From positions 1-31,131 of the forward strand of contig JBMNRP010000025.1 in assembly GCA_050944685.1 (NCBI GenBank): a DNA stretch of 31,131 bases, given 5' to 3'. The notes beneath the pieces were generated by a model. It searched no databases. It was not told the origin of the DNA and saw nothing but the letters and a program-made list of their open reading frames with translations. This DNA comes from CADBRN01 sp050944685. Its GTDB lineage: Bacteria; Bacillota; Clostridia; Lachnospirales; Lachnospiraceae. This document shows positions 14,426 through 22,171 of the stretch, piece after piece; position 1 is the stretch's first letter, and each line of letters starts with the position of its first letter. A program made the translations under genes and the position numbers.

Positions 14426-15589
14426 ATGTATTATTTTGATTTTTATATGCCCGCAAAAGTATTATTCGGCGCCGGAAAGCTTCAGTCTCTTCACAGTGAA
14501 AAGCTCCCCGGAAAGAAAGCTCTCATTGCTACGACAAACGGAACATCCGTAAAGAAATACGGCTATCTGGATGCTCTGAAGAAGGAACTGGATCAGGCAG
14601 GCGTCTCGTACGAGCTTTTTGACCAGGTCCGCCCGAATCCGACGAGCGACAATGTTATGGACGGCGCAAAGATGGCAAAAGACACCGGGTGTGACTTTGT
14701 GATTGCGCTCGGAGGCGGTTCTGTCATGGACTGCTCCAAATGCATTGCGCTGATGATGACGAATGACGGAGATATCTGGGATTACAGCTATTCGCTGGAT
14801 GGCGGCAAGAAGCAGCCGGAGAAGGATGCCACACCGATCGTGGCGATCACGACATCGGCAGGAACCGGATCAGAGGTGGATACCGCCTCGGTTATCACAA
14901 ATGAAAAGACGCAGGAGAAGACCGGAATATTCTACCCGTCTATGTTTCCGACGATTTCCGTCGTCGACTCGAATCTGATGATGAGTGTTCCGCCGAAGTT
15001 TACGGCTTATCAGGGCATGGATGCATTTTTTCACGCATCGGAATCCGTGATCAATAAAAATGAGCATCCGATGGGAGAAATGTTCGCGCTCAAGGCAATC
15101 GAGCTGATCGCAAAGTATCTTCCGATCGCGTATCGGGATGGTTCCGATAAAGAGGCGCGCTCCTATGTGGCACTGGCAAACACACTGGCCGGATACTATA
15201 TGCTCTGCACTTCCCAGCACACCATGGAGCACGTCATGGGAGGCTACCACGATGACCTCGTACATGGCGCCGGACTGATTATGATTTCTCATGCCTATTT
15301 TGATTTCTTCGCGGAGAAAAAAGCGGCGGAAGAACCGATGATCAAAATGGCGAAGGCAATGGGTGTGGAGAATGCAGTTTCCGGAAAAGATTTCATCAAG
15401 GCCCTGGATGATCTCATCGCTGCCGTCGGCTGTGCGGACCTTCGCATGAGCGATGCCGGAATCACGAAGGAGGAGCTGAAGAAGTATCCGAAACGCGTGC
15501 ATGAAGTTCTCGGCGGAGATATCACGGCGGATCCGCTTCCGCTCAGTGATGAAGATTACCTGGAGATCTACGAGAAATCTTACCGCTGA
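14426..15589 (+). CDS. Iron-containing alcohol dehydrogenase (second copy)
   Basis: A 387-residue group III dehydrogenase with cofactor motif GGGS (96-99) and SAGTGSEVD (144-152). Metal ligands are D199 and H203 (GMDAFFHASE), H269 (TMEHVMG) and H280 (LVHGAGL). It is clearly closer to the third copy at 28732-29910 than to the first: both begin with an aromatic-rich MxxxxFF-type N-terminus, share ITTSAGTGSEVD, and end in a -IYE-type helix. The ATG at 14426 follows AAGGAG by 6 bases. The acetyltransferase gene follows after 19 bases. The divergent AraC protein is the likely regulator. It probably interconverts a small alcohol and aldehyde; substrate unknown. Confidence 0.92.
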   Translation: MYYFDFYMPAKVLFGAGKLQSLHSEKLPGKKALIATTNGTSVKKYGYLDALKKELDQAGVSYELFDQVRPNPTSDNVMDGAKMAKDTGCDFVIALGGGSVMDCSKCIALMMTNDGDIWDYSYSLDGGKKQPEKDATPIVAITTSAGTGSEVDTASVITNEKTQEKTGIFYPSMFPTISVVDSNLMMSVPPKFTAYQGMDAFFHASESVINKNEHPMGEMFALKAIELIAKYLPIAYRDGSDKEARSYVALANTLAGYYMLCTSQHTMEHVMGGYHDDLVHGAGLIMISHAYFDFFAEKKAAEEPMIKMAKAMGVENAVSGKDFIKALDDLIAAVGCADLRMSDAGITKEELKKYPKRVHEVLGGDITADPLPLSDEDYLEIYEKSYR

Positions 15590-15608
15590 TTTACACATGG
15601 AGGCTGAC

Positions 15609-16172
15609 ATGACTGAACTTGAGAAACTGGAGGCCGGACTTCCGTATGATTTATATGATCCGGAAGTCGATGCGAGAAAAATGAACGCGATCGAAGGATG
15701 TCGAAGGCTGGATGCCTGTGATCCTTCTGATTATGATGCGAGATACGCGGTCCTGAAAGATTTTTTCGGAGGCGTCGGGAAAGGTGTAAATGTTCTTCCG
15801 GGATTTATCTGTGACTGCGGCAAAAATATTTTCGTGGGGGATGATTTCCTGGCAAATTATCATGTCACGATTCTGGATATCGGACCGGTTCACATCGGAA
15901 GTCATGTTATGATCGGCCCGAACACTATGATCAGCACCGTGAATCACCCGATGACACCGGCGGGGCGCAGGAAACATCTGGGGATCGCAAAGCCGGTTTC
16001 CATCGGAGATGATGTCTGGATTGGAGGCAACGTCACGATTCTTCCCGGGGTCACGATCGGAAATAATGTTGTCGTGGCGGCGGGGGCTGTTGTGACAAAG
16101 GATGTTCCCGATAATACACTTGTCGGCGGAGTGCCGGCCAGAAAAATACGTTCCCTGGAAAATGACCTGTAA
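15609..16172 (+). CDS. LacA/Maa-type sugar O-acetyltransferase
   Basis: A 187-residue left-handed beta-helix acetyltransferase, the size of galactoside, maltose or nodulation acetyltransferases. Hexapeptide repeats run from about residue 72 to 165 (VHIGSHVMIGPNTMI, PVSIGDDVWIGGNVTILPGV). The catalytic His is H113 in TVNHPM, and the C-terminal GGVPARKIR is typical. It would transfer acetyl from acetyl-CoA to a sugar hydroxyl. The N-terminal segment is a maltose-acetyltransferase-type helix (EKLEAGLPYDLYDPE). The ATG at 15609 follows GGAGG by 5 bases. Pairing with a dehydrogenase is unusual; it may protect or detoxify a hydroxyl product. Confidence 0.9.
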   Translation: MTELEKLEAGLPYDLYDPEVDARKMNAIEGCRRLDACDPSDYDARYAVLKDFFGGVGKGVNVLPGFICDCGKNIFVGDDFLANYHVTILDIGPVHIGSHVMIGPNTMISTVNHPMTPAGRRKHLGIAKPVSIGDDVWIGGNVTILPGVTIGNNVVVAAGAVVTKDVPDNTLVGGVPARKIRSLENDL

Positions 16173-16221
16173 CTGTATTCGGGACGCTGCCCCGGAGCAG
16201 GAGTGAACCAGCTCGAAATTT

Positions 16222-16262
16222 ATTAACCGATCGGTCAAAAAAATATTGACCGATCGGTTAAT
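16222..16262. promoter_or_regulatory. Double palindromic TetR operator
   Basis: ATTAACCGATCGGTCAA (16222-16238) and its exact reverse complement TTGACCGATCGGTTAAT (16246-16262) flank 7 bases. Each arm contains its own palindrome, ACCGATCGGT. The two inner palindrome centres are 23 bp apart, about two helical turns, suiting two TetR dimers bound cooperatively. Confidence 0.85.
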
Positions 16263-16275
16263 TTTGTGTTATAGT
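16246..16275 (+). promoter_or_regulatory. Promoter of the TetR-antiporter-phosphomutase operon
   Basis: The -35 TTGACC (16246-16251) lies inside the right operator arm. A -10 follows as TTATAG (17-base spacer) or TATAGT (18-base). Operator occupancy would cover the -35, so autorepression is expected. Confidence 0.65.
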
Positions 16276-16316
16276 GTTCCTGCTGCGAAAATGTCGCAGA
16301 AACGGAGGTTTTTCGG

Positions 16317-17000
16317 ATGAAACAGGCAGAGCGAGCGGAACTGACCCGCCGGAAAATAATGAAAGCTGCCATGAAAGAGTTCGGTGTTAACGGATACCGC
16401 GGAGGAACAATCGGAAATATATGCAAGACAGGAATCAATAAGGGCCTTGTCTATCATTATTTTGAAAGCAGGGACGAGTTATATCTGGAGTGTGTGAAAG
16501 ATTGCTGCGGAAAGCTGTGCGGGAAACTGGATGAAACCGTCCGGAGTCGGACAGATACCGGCCGGGGTGGTAGAACGAAAACAGAACCGGAAGAAGTGGT
16601 CCGGCGGTATATGAAGGTCCGGATGGATTTTTACAAAGAGAATCCGGAAGAAACCCGGATTCTTTTTGACTGCCTGTTCGACACGCCGGCCAATCTGCGG
16701 CAGCAGATCGATCGTATTCTGAAACCGCTGGAAGAGCGGAACATGCAGATCTGCGCAGAATTGCTGTCAGGGCTGAAGCTGCGGAGTGGGATGACGATCG
16801 AGAAGGCAGAAAAATATCTTTCTCTATTGCAGTACATGTTTAATGCTTATTTCGGCTCGCCGGCCATGCAGGAAAAAAGTCTGGACGAGCGGATCACGCT
16901 GCATGAACAGAATGTCCCGGAAATCCTCGATTGTATGCTTTACGGGATCGCGGAAAAGAAACCCGAATCGAAACAACACGAAAGAAGGAAACTAAAATGA
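16317..17000 (+). CDS. TetR-family transcriptional regulator
   Basis: A 227-residue TetR repressor. The N-terminal helix-turn-helix (about 10-55) contains GYRGGTIGNICKTGINKGLV and the family signature YHYFESRDELY. The C-terminal ligand-binding domain is helical and unassigned. A GGAGG-like site precedes the ATG. The double palindrome upstream overlaps its -35, so the protein most likely represses its own operon. Its stop overlaps the antiporter start by four bases (ATGA), tying the regulator to ion transport and the phosphomutase. The inducing signal is unknown; a cation, pH or membrane-active compound would fit the antiporter. Confidence 0.92.
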   Translation: MKQAERAELTRRKIMKAAMKEFGVNGYRGGTIGNICKTGINKGLVYHYFESRDELYLECVKDCCGKLCGKLDETVRSRTDTGRGGRTKTEPEEVVRRYMKVRMDFYKENPEETRILFDCLFDTPANLRQQIDRILKPLEERNMQICAELLSGLKLRSGMTIEKAEKYLSLLQYMFNAYFGSPAMQEKSLDERITLHEQNVPEILDCMLYGIAEKKPESKQHERRKLK

Positions 17001-18274
17001 TAACAGCAATTGAACTGATCCGATGGATCCTGGCGGTCGTACTGTCACTTTTGATCGGAAAAATCGTATCCCTTGTAAAACTTCCGTCCATTCTCGGATG
17101 GCTGATCGGGGGTATGATTCTCGGACCTTATGGGGTCGGGCTTCTCGCGCAGAACATTATGGACAGCACATTTTACAACACGATCATCAACTGGATGCAG
17201 GTTGCGGTCGGAGTGATGCTCGGCACGGAGCTTGTGTGGAAGAAGCTGAAAGATAACGGAAAAGGACTGGTCATTACGACATTGTCCCAGTCGCTCGGGA
17301 CCTTCGTCCTGGTCTCCATTGCTTTTAGCATTGTCTTTGCCGTGACAGGAACGCCTGTCTGGCTGGGATTCGTTTTCGGAAGCATAGCTCTCGCAACGGC
17401 GCCGCTTCCCGCCCTGTCGATTGTAAAAGAATTTCATACGAGGGGTCCGGTCACCGATACGCTGCTTCCGATGTCCGTGCTGGATGATCTGGTGGGAATT
17501 GTTGTCTTTTTCACGGTCAATGCGGCGGCGACGAAACTGGTATCCGGAGCGGATTTTCCGCTTTACCGGATTCCGCTGATGCTTCTGGTCCCTATTGTGA
17601 TCGGCATCGCAACCGGGTATTTGTGCGGACTGATCCTCCGCCATGTGAATGGGAAGGTTCCCGAGCTGGCGGCTCTCCTCGCTGTCATTACGGGCTCGTA
17701 CATTCTCAGCGCGGCTTTATACACAAATGTTCTGACGGAACTGTCGCCGAATTACATGCTGGTCGGAGTTGCGCTTGCGACGGTTTTCTCCAATATGATT
17801 CCGCAGAAAAAGCTGGACCAGCTGGTGAAATGGTTTGTCCCGGTCCTGAACGTCTCAATCGTGGTATCCATCATCAATCTGGGTGCCCCGCTGGATTATC
17901 ACCTGATCGTCGGCGCGGGATTCTATACGGTTCTGTATATTGTATCGCGGGCAGCGGGCAAATACTTCGGCGCGCGTCTCGGCGCAAAGGCGACGCATAT
18001 GCCGGTGACCGTTCAGAAATATCTGGGTCTCACGCTGCTTCCGCACTCCGGCGTCTCACTGATTTTTACCGGTATTGCCTGCACGACGCTCTCATCGAGA
18101 CCGGATCTTGCCGGAATTGTTCAGGGCACAATTGCGGCGGCAGCCGTGATTAATGAGATTATCGCCGTGATCGCGGCAAAACAGGGATTCACGCTGGCAG
18201 GTGAAAGGTCGGACAAACTTCAGACGGAGCAGGGTCGGCCAAAGAATGATGGATGGAGGAGGAAATACAGATGA
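16997..18274 (+). CDS. CPA2-type cation/proton antiporter
   Basis: A 425-residue membrane protein with about 12-13 hydrophobic segments, of the monovalent cation:proton antiporter-2 type (KefB/NapA-like transport domain). Conserved features are PSILGWLIGGMILGP (30-44) in the second helix and the paired acidic residues D163-D164 in SVLDDLVGI, the likely ion and proton site. It ends without a TrkA-N/RCK nucleotide-binding domain, so it is the short form. The ATG at 16997 lies in the ATGA overlap with the TetR stop, with GAAGGA upstream. Its own stop overlaps the start of the phosphomutase gene in the same way. Na+, K+ or another cation cannot be told apart by sequence. Confidence 0.88.
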   Translation: MITAIELIRWILAVVLSLLIGKIVSLVKLPSILGWLIGGMILGPYGVGLLAQNIMDSTFYNTIINWMQVAVGVMLGTELVWKKLKDNGKGLVITTLSQSLGTFVLVSIAFSIVFAVTGTPVWLGFVFGSIALATAPLPALSIVKEFHTRGPVTDTLLPMSVLDDLVGIVVFFTVNAAATKLVSGADFPLYRIPLMLLVPIVIGIATGYLCGLILRHVNGKVPELAALLAVITGSYILSAALYTNVLTELSPNYMLVGVALATVFSNMIPQKKLDQLVKWFVPVLNVSIVVSIINLGAPLDYHLIVGAGFYTVLYIVSRAAGKYFGARLGAKATHMPVTVQKYLGLTLLPHSGVSLIFTGIACTTLSSRPDLAGIVQGTIAAAAVINEIIAVIAAKQGFTLAGERSDKLQTEQGRPKNDGWRRKYR

Positions 18275-19977
18275 CCGCGCACGAGAAATTTGAATATTGG
18301 CTGGAAAAGCTGCCGGATAGTTCTGAAATGAAGGAAGAGCTTTTGTCGATTCGGGACAATGAAGCGGAGATTACGGATCGCTTCTACCAGGATATCGTAT
18401 TCGGGACGGCCGGTCTCCGGGGGATCTGCGGAGCCGGGACAAACCGGATGAATACGCTGACGGTGGGGAGAGCCACGCAGGGGCTTGCGGATTATATCGC
18501 CGTGAGGCCGGAGCAGGCGGAAAAAGGAGTCGTGATTGCGTACGACTGCCGCTACCACTCCAAAGAATTTTCCGAGTATGCAGCGGAGATCTTTGCCGGG
18601 AACGGCATCCGCGTATTTTTATTTCCTTCGATGCGTCCGACGCCGGAGCTCTCCTTTGCGATCCGGAAACTCGGCGCCGTTTCCGGTGTCAATATGACGG
18701 CGAGCCACAACCCGAAAGAGTACAACGGATACAAGGTCTACTGGGAGGACGGGGCCCAGGTATCCGGAGAAATTTCGGAAGGCATTCAGGAAAAGATCAC
18801 TTGTCTCGATCTGTTTGACGCGTTCAGAAAGAACCCGCTGGACGAGGCGGTCCGGAAAGGGCTGGTCATTATGCTCGGGGAGGATATGGACAGACAGTAC
18901 CTGGATTACGTAAAATCCATGGCTCAGCACGAGGCAGACGATCTGCAGCTGGACGTGCCGATTGTCTACACGCCGCTGAACGGGGCGGGCAGCATTCCTC
19001 TCCGGACCGTCATGAAGGAGAGAGGGTTTACGAATTTTACGATTGTTCCGGAGCAGGCGGACCCGGATCCGGAATTTACGACAGTCGGATATCCGAATCC
19101 GGAGGACCCGCGCGCATTTCAGCTCGCGGAAAAACTCGGGGCGGAAAAAAATGCGGCTGTGCTGATCGCGACCGACCCGGACAGCGACCGCATGGCGATT
19201 GAAATTCCGGACGGAAAGGGAGGATGGACCGCGCTGAACGGGAACCAGACCGGAGGTCTTCTGATCGCTTATCTTGCCAAAAGCAGGAAGGCGAATGGAA
19301 CGCTCCCGGAAAAATCCGTGATGATCAAATCGATTGTGACCGGGGACTTTGGCAGGGCGATCTGTGACAGCTACGGGATCCGTGTCGTGGAGGCGCTGAC
19401 CGGCTTCAAGAATATCTGCGGCAGAATCCCGGAAATGGAGAAGGAAGGCTATACATATTTTTTCGGTTACGAGGAGAGCATCGGGTGCGCGCCCGGCGAT
19501 GCCGTGCGTGACAAGGACGGGATTACGGCGGGAATGCTGATCGCGGAGATGGCGGCCTGGTACGGCAAGCAGGGGAAAACGCTTGCCCGGGTACTGGATG
19601 AACTGTACAGAAAGTACGGTTACTTTGCCGAAAAGCAGGTCTCGCTTGTGCGGAAGGGTCAGTCCGGGGCGCAGGAGATCGCAAAAATCATGGAAGCGTT
19701 CCGAACCGGAAAACCGAAGGAGTTCGGACCGTTTTCGGTTGCGGAGACGATCGATTACCTCCACGGCCGGAAGGATATTCCGCCTTCAAATGTTTTGATT
19801 TTTCACATGACGGATGGCAGCTGGTTTGCGGTTCGCCCGTCGGGAACCGAGCCGAAGATTAAATTTTACTATTACACGAAAGCGTCGGATCGTGCCGGCT
19901 CCCTGCGGAAGGCGGACCGTCTGTCGGACGCGGTCGGTGAAAAACTCCGTGACTTCGAGGGATCCGGAAAATCCTGA
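18271..19977 (+). CDS. Phosphoglucomutase/phosphomannomutase
   Basis: A 568-residue alpha-D-phosphohexomutase of the long PGM2/PgcA type. It interconverts hexose 1- and 6-phosphates in the cytoplasm. Ser145 in TASHNP is the phosphoserine, ATDPDSDR supplies the Mg2+ aspartates, GYEESIG is the sugar-binding loop and RPSGTEPKIKFYY is the phosphate-binding loop near the C-terminus. FGTAGLRG near residue 44 is the usual N-terminal motif. GGAGGAGG lies before the ATG at 18271, which overlaps the antiporter stop (ATGA). Being third in a TetR-antiporter operon is odd for a housekeeping enzyme and suggests that glycolytic or envelope-sugar flux is adjusted along with ion export. Confidence 0.93.
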   Translation: MTAHEKFEYWLEKLPDSSEMKEELLSIRDNEAEITDRFYQDIVFGTAGLRGICGAGTNRMNTLTVGRATQGLADYIAVRPEQAEKGVVIAYDCRYHSKEFSEYAAEIFAGNGIRVFLFPSMRPTPELSFAIRKLGAVSGVNMTASHNPKEYNGYKVYWEDGAQVSGEISEGIQEKITCLDLFDAFRKNPLDEAVRKGLVIMLGEDMDRQYLDYVKSMAQHEADDLQLDVPIVYTPLNGAGSIPLRTVMKERGFTNFTIVPEQADPDPEFTTVGYPNPEDPRAFQLAEKLGAEKNAAVLIATDPDSDRMAIEIPDGKGGWTALNGNQTGGLLIAYLAKSRKANGTLPEKSVMIKSIVTGDFGRAICDSYGIRVVEALTGFKNICGRIPEMEKEGYTYFFGYEESIGCAPGDAVRDKDGITAGMLIAEMAAWYGKQGKTLARVLDELYRKYGYFAEKQVSLVRKGQSGAQEIAKIMEAFRTGKPKEFGPFSVAETIDYLHGRKDIPPSNVLIFHMTDGSWFAVRPSGTEPKIKFYYYTKASDRAGSLRKADRLSDAVGEKLRDFEGSGKS

Positions 19978-20120
19978 GCGGTAACTGAATTGCTGTGCTG
20001 ATTCATTCTCTGAAAAGAATAGTGACATCTATCCGGATTATTACTCATTTCTTGAAGATATGGGGCTCCTGAATCCGTGAGCGGGGCCTGAGACAGCTGC
20101 CGGCAGGTTCTGCAGACGGT

Positions 20121-21431
20121 TCACGCCCGATTTTCATCCGCCCGGGATTCCGGCTCCGATGCCGGAGCCGGAATCAGCGACGCCAGATAAGCCGCTGCGA
20201 TGAGAGGCAGAACCAGACGGATCGGGAAACACAGAAACAGGACGGTGGTTACCGTGAGCGGTTTGCGTATGATGTATCCGTAGCATGAGGCGGCGCAGAC
20301 AGCGACCGAAAAGATGGGAAGGACGCCGGTCAGAGCCGCGAGACCATATCCGAGAGATGTTCCGCAGTATATGATCGGGAAAATGCTCCCGCCTTTCCAT
20401 CCCATGGAAAGGCAGAGATTCGTACAGAACAGCTTTGTTACCGCTGTGGCGAGAAGCAGCGCAATCGGAACGGTCTGCCAGGTCTCTGTCAGATTCAGAA
20501 GATCGGATTCACCGCTGAAGAGATTCCGGCTGTTCCAGATTCCGAGAAGAGCCAGACCGAGACCGGCTGTCAGGCAGGAGAGAATCCGGCGATCCTGCAT
20601 AAGCTTTGCCAGTCTGCGCGTCAGGTTTCCGAATAGTTGATAGAGCAGGCCGAGACCGATACCGCAGGCGGCCAGAACGGGGAACCATTTCCAGTCCGAA
20701 AGTTTCGCCCACCCGTTCCAAGTGAACCGGGGAAGCCCCATTCCTCCTCCGAAAAAGCTGCTCAGCAGATGATTCGACAGAAGACCGCCGGCAATACCGG
20801 CGCAGTAGACCACGATCTTCGCCGCCCGGAATTCTTTCGGGGCGAAATAGAAGCGTTCTTCCTTCCGGGGATGCTCGAAATCATTGACGAGACCGAAAAG
20901 AGGCGCGTGGAAAATGATTCCAAGCGTAGCGGTAATCCCGGAACCGGCAAGGTCGCGGATCTGTTCCGTGCTGTACTTCAGATGATCACCGACCGCACAG
21001 CACAGACAGGTGATGATTCCGGTCAGACCGGCTTCGGGGCCCAATGATCCGCCGAAAAAAAGAGGCATCAGAACAGCTGCGAGGATGACCGGAAGAGCGT
21101 GGTAATCGTAGGTGCCGTTTTTTTTCAGCTTCGCGAAGACCTCTTCCATCGTGTCCGGGTAGATGCCAAATTTTTTCTGAAAAAGACCGATCAGAATTCC
21201 GCCGAAGGAGCACACGATCAGAATATAGAAAGATATATGACCGGTTATTTCCGGGAGAGTTGTCCAGAAAAAATCCATCCCGATTTCCAGAACTTTGAGA
21301 AAAGCCCAGACAATGGAGCCGGAGAGTGCTCCGAGAAGAAAAGCATATAATGTCATTATCGCCGTGACTTTCACTTTATCTGTCCGGCTGAATGATACCT
21401 CAGAAGATTTTTTTCCCTGGTTCTGTGACAT
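20121..21431 (-). CDS. ClC-family chloride channel/transporter homologue with altered gate motif
   Basis: A 436-residue membrane protein of the ClC fold, with many hydrophobic segments and no CBS domains. The ClC motif usually written GREGP is GGSLGPEAG here (127-135). The position of the gating glutamate (E148 of E. coli ClC) is Leu, and a Glu follows the Pro instead. The later anion-site motif GGSIFP (347-352, GxFxP-type) is kept. A GSGIT (163-167) follows. The same GGSLGPE form is found in a branch of bacterial ClC-like proteins, so this is not a random mutation. AAAGGAG precedes the ATG. It is convergent with the phosphomutase gene and divergent from the MarR gene. Anion selectivity and channel versus antiport mode are undetermined. 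Confidence 0.85.
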   Translation of the reverse strand: MSQNQGKKSSEVSFSRTDKVKVTAIMTLYAFLLGALSGSIVWAFLKVLEIGMDFFWTTLPEITGHISFYILIVCSFGGILIGLFQKKFGIYPDTMEEVFAKLKKNGTYDYHALPVILAAVLMPLFFGGSLGPEAGLTGIITCLCCAVGDHLKYSTEQIRDLAGSGITATLGIIFHAPLFGLVNDFEHPRKEERFYFAPKEFRAAKIVVYCAGIAGGLLSNHLLSSFFGGGMGLPRFTWNGWAKLSDWKWFPVLAACGIGLGLLYQLFGNLTRRLAKLMQDRRILSCLTAGLGLALLGIWNSRNLFSGESDLLNLTETWQTVPIALLLATAVTKLFCTNLCLSMGWKGGSIFPIIYCGTSLGYGLAALTGVLPIFSVAVCAASCYGYIIRKPLTVTTVLFLCFPIRLVLPLIAAAYLASLIPAPASEPESRADENRA

Positions 21432-21559
21432 CGGATACTCCTTTGAGTCTGCTTCATTTTTTTCAATACCGATGTTATACTAAAGTACAAATATTCGCAA
21501 GTTTGTTTCCGCCGGCATGTCCGGTGGATTTTTTTCTGTGATTTATCTGTGACTCACTG

Positions 21560-21601
21560 TTGACAGAGGAAGGAAAACGCGCTAGAATGTAGCACGCTAC
21601 A
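21560..21601 (+). promoter_or_regulatory. MarR gene promoter and operator
   Basis: TTGACA (21560-21565), a 17-base spacer and TAGAAT (21583-21588) form a near-consensus promoter. TGTAGC-AC-GCTACA (21588-21601), a perfect inverted repeat, starts at the end of the -10 box and covers the probable start site, ideal for repression. Confidence 0.8.
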
Positions 21602-21635
21602 GTTAAGAATATCCGAGAGGCGCGAGAGGATCATC

Positions 21636-22061
21636 GTGAAAAGAGATATCGGTTATCTGTTAAAGATCATTAATGACAAGCTGGAGGTCCGCGGAAATGC
21701 GGACATGGAAAAATTCGGCCTGACCTTCCGGCAGTCACATGTTCTGGCAATTCTGAAGGGGGCGGGGGGAGAGATGACTCAGAAAGAGCTTGAGGATTCT
21801 CTGGAGGTTTCTCATCCGACCGTTGTGGGACTGGTCAATCGAATGCAGAAACAGGGTTTTCTGGAATCCAGAAAGGACGAATCCGACCGCCGGAATAAGA
21901 TTGTTTCGCTCACGGAAAAAGCTCGGGCCGTCGGGGAACAGCTGGATCGGACGGTCAGAGACCATAACCGACTGATGCTGGCTGGACTGACAGAGCAGCA
22001 GAAGGATTCGCTTTACGATATGTTATCTGTCATTGATAAAAACATAACCCGCGCAACTTAG
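21636..22061 (+). CDS. MarR-family transcriptional regulator
   Basis: A 141-residue MarR regulator. The winged helix contains MTQKELEDSLEVSHPTVVGL, the recognition helix, and the wing KDESDRRNKIVSLTEKA with the family's DxRxK-like DRRNK. It starts at a GTG (21636) with GAGAGG about 7 bases upstream. Its promoter has a TGTAGC dyad. A second, near-identical dyad precedes the ABC genes, so it most likely represses itself and the exporter, as in many multidrug loci. The inducing ligand is probably an exported compound. Confidence 0.93.
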   Translation: MKRDIGYLLKIINDKLEVRGNADMEKFGLTFRQSHVLAILKGAGGEMTQKELEDSLEVSHPTVVGLVNRMQKQGFLESRKDESDRRNKIVSLTEKARAVGEQLDRTVRDHNRLMLAGLTEQQKDSLYDMLSVIDKNITRAT

Positions 22062-22126
22062 GAGTGTTTCCGAAACGCACAGATGAAAACCCTGTCGGCG
22101 GATGCCGGCCAAATAAATCCCGAATA

Positions 22127-22140
22127 TGTAGCACATTACA
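22127..22140 (+). promoter_or_regulatory. Second MarR operator, upstream of the ABC exporter
   Basis: TGTAGC-AC-ATTACA matches the MarR-gene operator TGTAGC-AC-GCTACA at 12 of 14 positions and lies 31 bases before the first ABC gene. It is the only other close match I noticed in the window. Confidence 0.7.
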
Positions 22141-22171
22141 TTTTTGCATTCACAGGAAAGGAAATTTCGAC

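Noticed and set aside
18619..19764. A 381-codon minus-strand frame
   Set aside because: It lies wholly inside the phosphohexomutase gene on the other strand; the composition is Arg-rich, as expected for the reverse of a high-GC gene, and no domain is visible.
22094..22109. GTCGGC/GCCGGC hairpin between the MarR and first ABC genes as a terminator
   Set aside because: The stem is only 6 bp and no T-run follows; it is more likely chance or a minor processing site.
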